Source of the DNA: Pseudomonas putida
GTDB taxonomy: Bacteria > Pseudomonadota > Gammaproteobacteria > Pseudomonadales > Pseudomonadaceae
Direction of reading: 5' to 3'
NCBI RefSeq assembly: GCF_025905425.1
Contig: NZ_CP109603.1
Coordinates: 4,790,501-4,854,500 of the forward strand
DNA length: 64,000 bases
The notes under the pieces are model-generated. The model searched no databases. It had not been told where the DNA came from and saw only the letters and a program-made list of their open reading frames with translations. Positions 19,780 to 27,224 of the stretch are shown here, piece by piece (position 1 is the stretch's first letter; each line of letters opens with the position of its first letter). The translations under genes and the position numbers were made by a program.

Positions 19780-20505
19780 TCAGGATTTGGCGTTCTGGAA
19801 TTGCAGTTTGTGCAGTGCAGAAGGCGAGTTCACAACTGCCTCTTTCGCTAAGGCAGCAGGAATAGTGGCCAAAGCTGGCGGTCTCGCATCAACCTCGCCC
19901 CCATCAAAAATAATTTCCAGTTCTTTCCTGAAATACCCCCAGATAAGTTCATCCGTCTTTGCCTTTCTCTCGCGCTGGCCATTACAGGAACTCAAAAGAA
20001 CTTCGTTCGCTTCAAGATCGCGGAGACATAGCGCCCTGGACAAAATGAAGGCATTCAATAACTCATCGCGCAGACCATCGCGAGCCAGAATTCTTTCAAG
20101 CTGGCCTTGCCAGAAATCTTTATTGATAGCTCCCGGTTCTTTGACAATCGCCATGCGCGCCTTTGCTGCACGCAAGATCAAATTGTTTTCAAGCTCGGCA
20201 CGCGCCTCAACAGTAGCGCGCATGGTTTTGGCTTCTTTCCTGAGCTTCTCGGCGCGTTCAATTTCTTCATTGACTTTAGCTTGGTCGATATCACCCGTTG
20301 CTGCAAGCCTTTTCCAGGACGCATCAGTACGGCTAGCTTGCCCCTCAAGCTCAGCAGCCTTTTGTAGCAGACGTTGGTTTTCTTGTGTTACTGCCACTAG
20401 CTTACTTTGCAGGTCGACATACACAGCCTTATCCGCCTCAAAGCAATTTAAGCGATGTTGCAAATCAGGCGTAAGGCTCCCGACGTCTACGGCTTGGGTA
20501 TTCAT
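19780..20505 (-). CDS. Psu-like (polarity suppression / capsid decoration) protein
   Basis: A 241-aa helical protein. Its N-terminal half (ADKAVYVDLQSKLVAVTQEN, residues ~24-43, then Leu-rich helices) resembles the opening of P4 Psu, and a later segment DGLRDELLNAFILSRAL fits the Psu middle region. P4 Psu (190 aa) binds Rho and also decorates the satellite capsid; this protein is longer, mostly by a C-terminal tail of low complexity. AAGGA lies 9 bases before the ATG. It follows the GpO-like gene by 55 bp on the same strand, like sid-delta-psu clustering in P4. The assignment comes from recalled similarity and position and is moderate; a helical capsid-associated protein of another family is the alternative. 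Confidence 0.5.
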   Translation of the reverse strand: MNTQAVDVGSLTPDLQHRLNCFEADKAVYVDLQSKLVAVTQENQRLLQKAAELEGQASRTDASWKRLAATGDIDQAKVNEEIERAEKLRKEAKTMRATVEARAELENNLILRAAKARMAIVKEPGAINKDFWQGQLERILARDGLRDELLNAFILSRALCLRDLEANEVLLSSCNGQRERKAKTDELIWGYFRKELEIIFDGGEVDARPPALATIPAALAKEAVVNSPSALHKLQFQNAKS

Positions 20506-20560
20506 ATGATTGTTCCTTAATTATTAAATCATTATTTAGAGCGCCCTGATACGACCGTGG

Positions 20561-21139
20561 CTAGAGCAGTCGCTTGGTGGGTTTGGCTCGGTACTTGCGC
20601 GCCCTGAAGGCTCTCACCAGAGCACTTACATCCCGCTTAACGCTCTTCAAGTTGGTAGCCAACGACTTGCTCATGGGTGCAGGGCGCATCGGCATAGCTT
20701 TGGTGCGATAGGTCGCTGTATTGGCTTTTCTGGAGAAAAAGAGCTCTTGCGTACCGAGACTGGTGGGCTCATCAGTCACAGAAAGACCTGTCATATAAGA
20801 TTTACCAGACCCTGCGAAGTTTGGTGTTATCTCGACGCTAGAAAATAATTTTTCCCCGTCGCGGTTCAACTGGAGCAAGCGGGCGTTTGGCTTCATCTGT
20901 ACTTCTAATGCTACTTGGCCCTTTGCAAGCTCAGGATCATTATCAATTAAGCGTACAGAATAAACCGTACCGTGCGCGCCGGAGCCGCGCTGGTTATCGT
21001 TCCAGATAACGGCGGTATACTTAGATGGCGAATAGGTTTCGGCACAGTCACGTAAGTCCTGCGCTTTGATTTCTCGCCCGTCAGCAGTCGGCCCACTCGT
21101 AGCGACACGCTTCCAGGAGGTTATAAGTGATCGGGGCAT
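20561..21139 (-). CDS. shortened GpO-like capsid scaffold/protease homologue, catalytic His lost
   Basis: A 192-aa homologue of P2 GpO, the internal scaffold and maturation protease (284 aa in P2). Colinear blocks: GPTADGREIKAQDLRDCAET (P2 GDTCDGRVISAQDIQEMAET), then FSSVEITPNFAGSGKSYMTG and LSVTDEPTSLGTQEL. Against the P2 triad Asp19-His48-Ser107, Asp (residue 20) and Ser (101) are kept but His is Asn (49; the DNA reads AAC). The protein ends about where P2's C-terminal scaffolding domain begins and has instead a basic tail of ~55 residues. Start: ATG at 21139 with GAGG upstream, preferred over GTG at 21151. Helper capsid genes are absent, so it may act on a helper's capsid, as Sid does in P4. 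That role is inference. Confidence 0.8.
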   Translation of the reverse strand: MPRSLITSWKRVATSGPTADGREIKAQDLRDCAETYSPSKYTAVIWNDNQRGSGAHGTVYSVRLIDNDPELAKGQVALEVQMKPNARLLQLNRDGEKLFSSVEITPNFAGSGKSYMTGLSVTDEPTSLGTQELFFSRKANTATYRTKAMPMRPAPMSKSLATNLKSVKRDVSALVRAFRARKYRAKPTKRLL

Positions 21140-21268
21140 TAATAGCCTCACTCAGCGAAGGTAATAAATCTGACAAGTGCAACCGCTGCAAACTTGCGCA
21201 ACATGCCGCACCAACATGTTAATATTAACATACAGCAGACACCAATCCGTCCTTTTGAGGCGCAACGA

Positions 21269-21526
21269 ATGCGGATTTATTGTAGATCTTGTGGAAAAAA
21301 GGCACGTATTTTTAGAGTGGAAGAAGAATCACCAACCTATGCAAAACTCTATTGCATTTGTCTTGAGTCGCACTGCGGGCATAGCTTTGTTTCAGAGTTC
21401 AGTTTTTCTCATACTCTAAAGCCTTCAAGTTTAAAGAGAGTAGGAAACACAATTATTGATCGAATCTTGCAGCTCACTGAGGAACAGCAAAGACAGATAC
21501 TCCAGCAGCTGGACCTATTGACATGA
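21269..21526 (+). CDS. Ogr/Delta-type zinc-finger late transcription activator
   Basis: An 85-aa protein starting MRIYCRSCGKKARI with Cys pairs at 5/8 and 31/36 (CRSC and CLESHC), the zinc-binding pattern of P2 Ogr and P4 Delta, followed by GHSFVSEFSFSHTLKPS, which is strongly Ogr-like. These proteins bind RNA polymerase alpha and activate late promoters of both satellite and helper. ATG at 21269 is chosen because TGAGG lies 8 bases upstream and the family begins just before the first Cys pair. It is divergent from the GpO-like/Psu-like pair, so the 129-bp gap is the likely Delta-responsive promoter. The stop overlaps the next start by 4 bp. Confidence 0.85.
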   Translation: MRIYCRSCGKKARIFRVEEESPTYAKLYCICLESHCGHSFVSEFSFSHTLKPSSLKRVGNTIIDRILQLTEEQQRQILQQLDLLT

Positions 21527-21735
21527 CTAGGGCCGTACCTGGTGTGCTGACGTTCCAAGACCTGCAGCAGATTACAGGCTACCAACGGCGCTCTGATGTT
21601 GAGCGGTGCTTAATAGATCAAGGGGTAAGGATATTCCGTGGTCGCTCGGGCCCCTGGACAACTATCGATCTAATCAATCAGGCGGGGGGTATCAAACCGG
21701 ACAGCGATGATAAGTATGGTGCAGACGTCATTTGA
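21523..21735 (+). CDS. small DUF4224-like protein
   Basis: A 70-aa protein, VLTFQDLQQITGYQRRSDVERCLIDQG, matching the pattern of the DUF4224 phage family (hydrophobic start, ELTGYxxPSxQxxxL-like core, GVxxxxxRxG). Function unknown; the family is common in temperate phages and their satellites and may be DNA-binding. It overlaps the Delta-like stop by 4 bp (ATGA) and is presumably co-transcribed with it. Confidence 0.65.
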   Translation: MTRAVPGVLTFQDLQQITGYQRRSDVERCLIDQGVRIFRGRSGPWTTIDLINQAGGIKPDSDDKYGADVI

Positions 21736-21910
21736 TGCCAGACGGCAACGACTCGAAGCGGCTCGCCAAGGGGATGGGGGGTCACGGTCGGCGTCTTGCC
21801 TCAACCCCACCACCTGGCGTGCAAAACACTCGCATAGGTCAAAGTTTCAGATATCTGTCAACAAAAACCACCGACACCCCCTATTTACCGCGTCTGATTT
21901 CAAAAAAACG

Positions 21911-22116
21911 GGGAACGCGGGATTTTCGGGAAAACCCTTCTAGAATACGGCCTCCAGAGCATTTTTCTGTTCCCGTATTTTTTTGACCGGGAACAAAATG
22001 GGTGGGCCGTACCCTATTAAACAGAGTTGTGTTCCCATGTTCCCACTCTTGTGTTTTAAATGGGAACGCCAGAAGCCCCGTATTCTCTGGCCGTTCCCGG
22101 TGTTCCCGGTGTTCCC
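21911..22116. repeat. iteron cluster GTTCCC/GGGAAC, candidate replication origin
   Basis: Nine GTTCCC or GGGAAC hexamers: 21911, 21969, 21989, 22030, 22038, 22061, 22093, 22102 and 22111. The last three are direct GTTCCCGGT-type repeats with an exact 9-bp period, and several earlier ones form inverted pairs around A/T-rich runs. The array sits in the 429-bp gene-free interval after the helicase gene (21736-22164). Iterons next to a primase/helicase are how P4 alpha protein recognises its origin, so this is the best origin candidate in the element. Confidence 0.55.
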
Positions 22117-22164
22117 GATCAAAAATAGCTCTGCGCCCATGTCTTGTGGGGTAGCGCGGCCGGC

Positions 22165-23937
22165 TTACCCCTCTTTCTCTAGCCTATCGGGGTCAATCAC
22201 GTAAAAACGGGAATTCCCACCACCTGGCGTGCGTCGCTTTTTCGTCCACCGGTTGTCTTCACTATCCTTTTGCACCAAAGCGTCCACGCCGATCAAGGCG
22301 CGTACGATTCGTGCCTGGCTAAAACCCGAGGCAGCCTCTTTAAGACCTGGAGGGTTAAACAAATAGAGACGCTTATCGGATTCAACCTGGTAGTAACCAG
22401 CGCGTTCACGAACAGTGACATTGGCATGTTCTGCGCATATGTCTGAGAAACGACTATCACTGTGTAGGGCGATAAATTCGCTAATACCACTGAGTATCTG
22501 CCGATCTTCTGCACTACCGTCACCCATCGTTTGCAGCCATTCGTTGAACAGCGTTTGGCAGCCCTTGACGGCAGTCCCTTTCGGCCATTTCAGCAGTTTG
22601 CGGCGAATAGCCGATTCACCAGCCAGCGCCATGATTGCGAAGCGATCCGCTACCCGGCCTGCCTGTGAACTCTCGGTGGCAAAGGCTTCCCGTACCTGCC
22701 GGAATGTGCTGTGCAGATCTTCCGGATGCTGAATGAGCGACTCCACGAACGCCGGGCCTACGTGGCCGTAATGCTGGGTGACGGCATCGCTCACAACTCG
22801 GTGAAACTCCTGGCCCGTCAACCCATGCACGTCATCAAAAGCGCGGTGTGCGCGAGTACCCGCATTGACATCCACCATGCGCAGTTCGGCACCGGCGTGG
22901 GCGTTGCTGCCACCAATGGCGGCGTGGTCTGACAGTGAACGCTCCCCGCTGGATAGCGCCAGGACACGCCAGGTCAACTTGGCACGACCCTCTCGCTCCC
23001 TGGTCATGGTGCCCTTACCCATGCCGTTGGCGATGGCATACGCCATTTCCTGAACCCGCTTTGGGTCAGCCCGCTTGATTTCGTCCAGGATCAGGATGGT
23101 GTCATTACGCGATGCGGCCTCGATCTCGATACCGCCCTTCGATACGTCCCAGGACGCGGCGAACGCCCCAGGATTGCCCCATACGGACGCTGCGAGGAGC
23201 TGGGCAAGGGATTTACCACTCGACGAATCACCCACCAGGTGCACGCCGCCGCCATTCACCCCCACCTTGGCGAGCAAAGGGCCCGCCAGGGCACAGCAAA
23301 CTGACAGGATCAACACGGGGTTGCCCACACACCGGGCGGCAATTTCGGTCTGCCAACCGTCGACGGTGCCCTTGCTGGTGAAAATGTTGGCTGCCCTGCC
23401 AGAGTCTTGGAAACGCACGTTGTCCCCGCCAATGACGCGAGACGGCAGTACAAACGCCCCCGACTCATGCCAGCCCGGCTTGCTGGTGGTAGCGATCACC
23501 AACTCAGGTGACTGGTGGCTGGCCAAGTAGGGCACGATCTGGCGGCGCTGGTGGTGCTCGATGACAAGGCCGCGACTCAGCAGTACCTTCAATACCTCAT
23601 CACCCTTCCCACCCAGTGCCTCCATAGGCATGACCCATTCGATGCGCCGTCCCCGGTGAGTGAACGACAGCAAGCGGCCTATGGTGCCGTCCTCTGAATT
23701 AATCGTTTCAGCTTCTACATTCAAGGGAGCACAGATCCAGTGATCGACCGGAATGGCCTTCTCATCAGGCCCGCTTTGCTTCAATCCGTGATACCAGGTG
23801 CCGGCCTTATAGAGCTTGCCCTCCACGGTGCAAGGGTGCTCGTAAACGGCGTAGCGGGGCCGCTCCAGCTTTTCGAATGCAGGTGCTTGTGGCTCGCCCA
23901 CCAGACTCAAGGTCGGGGGCTTTTCATGTGTGCTCAT
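22165..23937 (-). CDS. DUF927 domain ATPase/helicase of the satellite
   Basis: A 590-aa DUF927-family protein. A Walker A loop GDSSSGKS occurs near residue 245, a Walker B-like ILILDEIKRAD near 288, and arginine-rich segments follow, as in superfamily 3-type helicases of integrated elements. The N-terminal ~200 residues hold the DUF927 lead-in (FTHRGRRIEWVMPMEAL). With the upstream TOPRIM primase it would replace the single P4 alpha protein: primase and helicase as two overlapping genes (4-bp ATGA overlap). It ends beside the iteron cluster. Confidence 0.85.
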   Translation of the reverse strand: MSTHEKPPTLSLVGEPQAPAFEKLERPRYAVYEHPCTVEGKLYKAGTWYHGLKQSGPDEKAIPVDHWICAPLNVEAETINSEDGTIGRLLSFTHRGRRIEWVMPMEALGGKGDEVLKVLLSRGLVIEHHQRRQIVPYLASHQSPELVIATTSKPGWHESGAFVLPSRVIGGDNVRFQDSGRAANIFTSKGTVDGWQTEIAARCVGNPVLILSVCCALAGPLLAKVGVNGGGVHLVGDSSSGKSLAQLLAASVWGNPGAFAASWDVSKGGIEIEAASRNDTILILDEIKRADPKRVQEMAYAIANGMGKGTMTREREGRAKLTWRVLALSSGERSLSDHAAIGGSNAHAGAELRMVDVNAGTRAHRAFDDVHGLTGQEFHRVVSDAVTQHYGHVGPAFVESLIQHPEDLHSTFRQVREAFATESSQAGRVADRFAIMALAGESAIRRKLLKWPKGTAVKGCQTLFNEWLQTMGDGSAEDRQILSGISEFIALHSDSRFSDICAEHANVTVRERAGYYQVESDKRLYLFNPPGLKEAASGFSQARIVRALIGVDALVQKDSEDNRWTKKRRTPGGGNSRFYVIDPDRLEKEG

Positions 23938-24950
23938 GGCTTGCAGCTCTTGTTGGATTGACCCGCAAGCCAGAGGTGCAGGTCGTTAAAATCGGATAGG
24001 GCGGAGGGGGCGTTAGAGGGCCACTCAGGGAAAACCACACGAGCATCGGCAGCACGAGCGGCTTGGTTGGCAGCACGCTTTCCCGGATTACTAGCCGTGC
24101 TGCGGTCATCGTCACCGGCAATAACTAGGTCAAGCGTGGCGCCATAGCGCTCACGCATGGCCATGGCTACAGCCTTAAGGTTTCCGGCATTCATCGCACA
24201 GACCACCGGACACCCGGTGGTTTGGTGCAGCGTGGCGCCCGTGGCCCACCCCTCACACACATACAGGCGGCATCCCTCGGAGAGTTTGCCCAGTGGCGAA
24301 TAGCAGCCTTGGACACGCCCACCCATCAGAAAGCGTTTGCTGCCATCCGGCGTGATGATCTGCAGGTTCACCAAGCGCCCGTTATCACAGAGCGGCACCA
24401 CCAACCGCCCTTGGCCCAACTGGCGCACTAGGTGCGGTTTCACCCCCTTGGCCAACAGGTAGGTGTGCAGTGGATCGGCGGCCTTCGCTACTTTCCAGAG
24501 CTGCGCGGCTTCACGGGCAGCCTGGAGCTGCTTTTCCTCCTGGAGCTGTTGTTCACGCAGGCGCCAAGAGGCACGCTCGCGCTCGGACACTTGTTGGCGT
24601 TCCTGTAGCTGCTGAGCATCCGTAACCGTAAGCTTGAAGAGGCCCAGGCCCAGGCGCTCGTCCACTTCCTTGGCCGCATCCAGTTGACCGCATCCGCGCA
24701 GATAGGCCAGCAGCGACACCAGGTCGCCGCCATGGGCACCGCTGTCAGCGAAATCATTCCACCGGCCTGTGTCGAGCGATACACCGAAGGAACCGGCTTG
24801 CCGATCCCCCCGGGCGATGTTCGCCGCCACCCACTCGCGGCCTTTACGTTTGCCTTCAGGAAGCCACTCCGCCAAAAGCACATCAGCCGCACTCAGGGCT
24901 CCGGCTGCTGCATGACGAATCAATTCAACAGGTCGCAAGTGGCTCATCAT
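23934..24950 (-). CDS. TOPRIM-domain primase of the satellite
   Basis: A 338-aa primase-like protein. The N terminus has GREWVAANIARGDRQAGSFG and WNDFADSGAHGGDLVSLLAY, typical of phage/plasmid primases with a zinc-less N-terminal fold. A TOPRIM core follows: LYVCEGWATGATLHQTTG (~230-247) and the acidic DLVIAGDDDRS (~274). A coiled, Glu/Gln-rich linker occupies ~105-145. Start at the first ATG of ATGATGAGC with AAGGAG 5 bases upstream (24947 is the alternative). It overlaps the HTH gene upstream and the helicase downstream, one translationally coupled block for element replication. Confidence 0.85.
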   Translation of the reverse strand: MMSHLRPVELIRHAAAGALSAADVLLAEWLPEGKRKGREWVAANIARGDRQAGSFGVSLDTGRWNDFADSGAHGGDLVSLLAYLRGCGQLDAAKEVDERLGLGLFKLTVTDAQQLQERQQVSERERASWRLREQQLQEEKQLQAAREAAQLWKVAKAADPLHTYLLAKGVKPHLVRQLGQGRLVVPLCDNGRLVNLQIITPDGSKRFLMGGRVQGCYSPLGKLSEGCRLYVCEGWATGATLHQTTGCPVVCAMNAGNLKAVAMAMRERYGATLDLVIAGDDDRSTASNPGKRAANQAARAADARVVFPEWPSNAPSALSDFNDLHLWLAGQSNKSCKP

Positions 24951-25189
24951 TTCTGCTCCTTTCGGAGAAACGTTGTCCCACGGACCTGGAGTAGCGCTTC
25001 TTCGGCTTGCTGCGTTGCTTGCTGCGCCAAGTCTTCCATGTCGATGAGCACGCCTTTTGTGCCGTCAGTCTTTGGAATGGTGCGATAGGCCCCATTCTTG
25101 ATCTCACGACGGATCGAAGAGATGGACTGACCGGAGAGCTGCGATAGCTGCTCTATCGTAAGTGGGGAGGTTTTAACGCCAATTTTCAT
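24947..25189 (-). CDS. small helix-turn-helix protein
   Basis: An 80-aa protein with a predicted helix-turn-helix: TIEQLSQLSGQSISSIRREI (residues ~10-29), followed by a short wing-like turn and an acidic, Gln-rich helix. It resembles excisionase/MerR-type DNA-binding proteins. ATG at 25189 is chosen because GGAGAC lies 5 bases upstream and it overlaps the preceding stop by 4 bp; the longer in-frame extension has no such site. Likely a regulator of the replication operon; target unknown. Confidence 0.7.
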   Translation of the reverse strand: MKIGVKTSPLTIEQLSQLSGQSISSIRREIKNGAYRTIPKTDGTKGVLIDMEDLAQQATQQAEEALLQVRGTTFLRKEQK

Positions 25190-25800
25190 TGAACGTCTCC
25201 CTTGCAAGCGCCCACAGCGATGAAGCGATGGTTTTTGTCCAGCTTGTAAAAAACTCCGGCCAATAAACCCTTCTCTCCTATGTAACCAACAGCGGTGCGA
25301 TAGCGCTGCGCCCGACCATCCCAATATTTGAGGCGAATTTCCCCCTGCTCACCGGCACAGACCGTCCCACCGACTCCTGCGCTGGCTGTACCCTGGGCTC
25401 CGGTAGAGGCGGTACCGTGATCTCCGGCATTTGCTACCCCACAGTGCCCAGCAACGGCGATACCGCAAGTAAGAACAGAGGCCACACCGCCATCACCAGC
25501 GGTGGCACGTCCCCACTCTCCAGCACTTGCCGTCCCGAACATTCCTGCCAGCGCTGAGCCCCGATCGCCCACGACTGCCATTCCGCTTTCCCCGGTCATG
25601 GCAGTGCCACTGTCCCCGCCAATTGCCGTTCCGTAGTCGCCCGCCTGGACGCTATCTTGGTCACCAACCAAGCGATATGTCCGAATAGGCTTCACATACC
25701 CGACTTGAGCGCTGTGCGCATCCAGGTGCAACACATCAAAGGCTTTTTCCAGGCAAGCCGAACCCGTCAGCGCATCACTGCGCTCTTTGAAAATGTTCAT
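25186..25800 (-). CDS. octapeptide-repeat (beta-roll-like) protein of unknown function
   Basis: A 204-aa protein whose middle (residues ~54-157) is 13 tandem eight-residue repeats with consensus GxxGTAxA, such as GDYGTAIG, GDSGTAMT, GEWGRATA and GDHGTAST. Regular Gly/Ala octads of this type are expected to form a beta-roll or left-handed solenoid, as in trimeric-adhesin heads. The flanks look globular: N-terminal VLHLDAHSAQVGYVKPIRTY and C-terminal EIRLKYWDGRAQRYRTAVGY. Similar repeat proteins occur in phage early regions without assigned function. No signal peptide. It is in the alpA-to-helicase operon, overlapping the HTH gene by 4 bp. Confidence 0.75.
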   Translation of the reverse strand: MNIFKERSDALTGSACLEKAFDVLHLDAHSAQVGYVKPIRTYRLVGDQDSVQAGDYGTAIGGDSGTAMTGESGMAVVGDRGSALAGMFGTASAGEWGRATAGDGGVASVLTCGIAVAGHCGVANAGDHGTASTGAQGTASAGVGGTVCAGEQGEIRLKYWDGRAQRYRTAVGYIGEKGLLAGVFYKLDKNHRFIAVGACKGDVQ

Positions 25801-25900
25801 CTCAATCGTCCCGTAATGAGGGGAGGAAGATCACAGGGCTGATACGCCTGTAACCCGCTTCGCAACAGCTCGAATCAATGGCAACCAGTGCCCCAGGTGA

Positions 25901-26524
25901 TCAATCGGCCGGATTCAGCAGCGGCGATGTGCAGCCCATGGGTGCAGGGCACTGCCCTGCCGGGGTGTGGGCGAGCAGCCCACGCTGGTAAAGAGTCGAG
26001 CGTAGCGAGCTGAGCCCCGCAGGGGCGAAGGCATCAGGGTTGTTGATTTGTTGCTTGCTCATTGCGCACCCTTGGCTTTCCAGGGTTCGAACAATGTTCA
26101 TGTGGTCGTTGTAGCGCTTGAGACGTACAGAGAGAGATGAATTTGCGCGGAGGGCGCTCAAAGCCATGCGGCGGTGAGCTAGTGCGCGGATTGCGGACGG
26201 AATGAGGGAGGTCATCGGTAGTGCTCCTGTTACTGATAAGGAGCTGCCACAAACCGTCGCCAAACGATTATGGGTGGCAGCCATGCGCAGGTTGGCGAAC
26301 CGGGGTAACAGGAACCCGGCAGACCCGAGGGTCTCCCGCGCACGGCCACCATAACAGGACATTGCGGGCACAAAAAAAGCGCCTGCAATGATGGTATGGG
26401 CGCCTATGCGCCTGTTACTAGTCGGGTCGCCAAACCCGGTCGCTGAATTTGCAACGACAGCCAAACGATAGCGGCGCACACGTGACTTTGCAACCCTCGG
26501 TTGGGTCGCGGTGTTAATCGCCAT
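25901..26524 (-). CDS. Ash-like leader-region protein
   Basis: A 207-aa ORF in the position of the P4 immunity/ash region. The segment AFFVPAMSCYGGRARETLGS (residues ~49-68) followed by RMAATHNRLATVCGSSLSVT resembles the short Ash-family proteins that overlap immunity RNA in P4-like elements. A good GGAAGGG site precedes the ATG, 3 bp after the alpA stop, so translation is likely coupled to alpA. The C-terminal third (GLLAHTPAGQCPAPMGCTSP) looks like read-through of structured DNA. The DNA carries the A-B-C repeats listed as an ncRNA, so part of this frame may be constrained by RNA function rather than by protein. Confidence 0.45.
   Translation of the reverse strand: MAINTATQPRVAKSRVRRYRLAVVANSATGFGDPTSNRRIGAHTIIAGAFFVPAMSCYGGRARETLGSAGFLLPRFANLRMAATHNRLATVCGSSLSVTGALPMTSLIPSAIRALAHRRMALSALRANSSLSVRLKRYNDHMNIVRTLESQGCAMSKQQINNPDAFAPAGLSSLRSTLYQRGLLAHTPAGQCPAPMGCTSPLLNPAD
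26226..26440 (-). ncRNA. candidate P4 CI-type immunity RNA region (repeats A, B, C)
   Basis: Three related sites. A: CCTGTTAC (26226) ... TCGCCAAAC (26257). C: CCTGTTAC (26411) ... TCGCCAAAC (26427). B, between them, is inverted: GTTGGCGA (26291) ... GTAACAGG (26305). Thus a central segment is complementary to two flanking segments. P4 uses exactly this plan: seqB in the CI RNA pairs with seqA and seqC in the leader to terminate transcription. The transcript boundaries are unknown; strand is assumed to follow the operon. Confidence 0.5.
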
Positions 26525-26527
26525 GGC

Positions 26528-26743
26528 TTAACCCTTCCTGTTGGTGAGGAAGGCATCTACAGCTTCAGCATCCCAGCGCAGGACACGGCCAGCACGGATC
26601 GGTATGGGAAAGTTGTCGATTTTGGTCCAACGCCAGAACGTCGTACGGCTGATCTGGTACAGGGTGCATAGCTGTTCGGTGGTGGCGCGGATACCAGCAC
26701 GCGGAACATTCGGAACTGGCGCATTGTCAATGGCGGGTGTCAT
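26528..26743 (-). CDS. AlpA family phage transcriptional regulator
   Basis: A 71-aa AlpA/MerR-like DNA-binding protein: TTEQLCTLYQISRTTFWRWT (residues ~21-40) is the helix-turn-helix, followed by FPIPIRAGRVLRWDAEAVDAF, the conserved AlpA core. In P4-like elements AlpA (Vis) controls early promoters and excision. It is the first gene of the minus-strand replication/regulation block and leads directly into the Ash-like leader. Confidence 0.88.
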   Translation of the reverse strand: MTPAIDNAPVPNVPRAGIRATTEQLCTLYQISRTTFWRWTKIDNFPIPIRAGRVLRWDAEAVDAFLTNRKG

Positions 26744-26945
26744 CGTCGATTTCTCTAAGCGCTATGAAAAACCGAGACGGTGGAGCACGAGTGGAAGGCA
26801 GATGTTGCATGGCCCCACCACTCGCAATACAGTTCCGGCTGGGCTTACGACCCATGTCGAAATCTCTGCAACCGCTTCACCTCTCGGAACGTGTACTGGT
26901 TTTTCCCATGTACGCAGGAGGGCGCTGATATCGCCCTCATCTGAT

Positions 26946-26974
26946 AAGCCCCGGTACGGCAAATACCGGGGCTT
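26946..26974. terminator. bidirectional hairpin terminator upstream of alpA
   Basis: AAGCCCCGGTA (26946-26956) pairs perfectly with 26964-26974 around a 7-nt loop, an 11-bp GC-rich stem; CTTATG follows on the plus strand. It probably stops integrase transcription from entering the alpA promoter region, or plus-strand readthrough. Confidence 0.7.
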
Positions 26975-27187
26975 CTTATGCCTGCAGTACACACAAGTCC
27001 ACGAAGTCATTCTGGTCAGAACCCTCTAATTCGGGTGTTTCAGAGATGTTCGTGGAGGTCATCCAGTGATCGAATGGTATCTACGGTTTCTCACTTAAAA
27101 CAATGCGCAAAGAGCACAGAAAAGCCGGTCAAGCAGCTGATTTAGAAGGCTTTTAGCTTTCTCGTTATCACTCTGAGGGATATGCAC

Positions 27188-27208
27188 GGATATGTGGGCC
27201 ACATATCC
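27188..27208. promoter_or_regulatory. 21-bp near-perfect palindrome, candidate operator
   Basis: GGATATGTGG-G-CCACATATCC: 10-bp perfect arms around one central base, 17 bp from the integrase stop. An extra GGATATG half-copy starts at 27178. No T-run follows on either strand, so a protein-binding site is more likely than a terminator. Confidence 0.5.
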
Positions 27209-27224
27209 ATTAACCGAGACGAAC

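Larger units (their letters stand above)
26744..27224. other. 481-bp regulatory interval between alpA and integrase
   Basis: No gene is supported: the open frames on both strands run through a strong hairpin at 26946-26974 and lack ribosome sites. The interval must contain the alpA promoter, firing leftwards. It also holds the terminator and palindrome listed separately. Between 27030 and 27180 I see nothing else distinct. Confidence 0.6.

Noticed and set aside
26762..27010. 82-codon minus-strand frame upstream of alpA with a CxxC pair
   Set aside because: It reads through the 11-bp terminator stem at 26946 and has no ribosome site; kept as non-coding.
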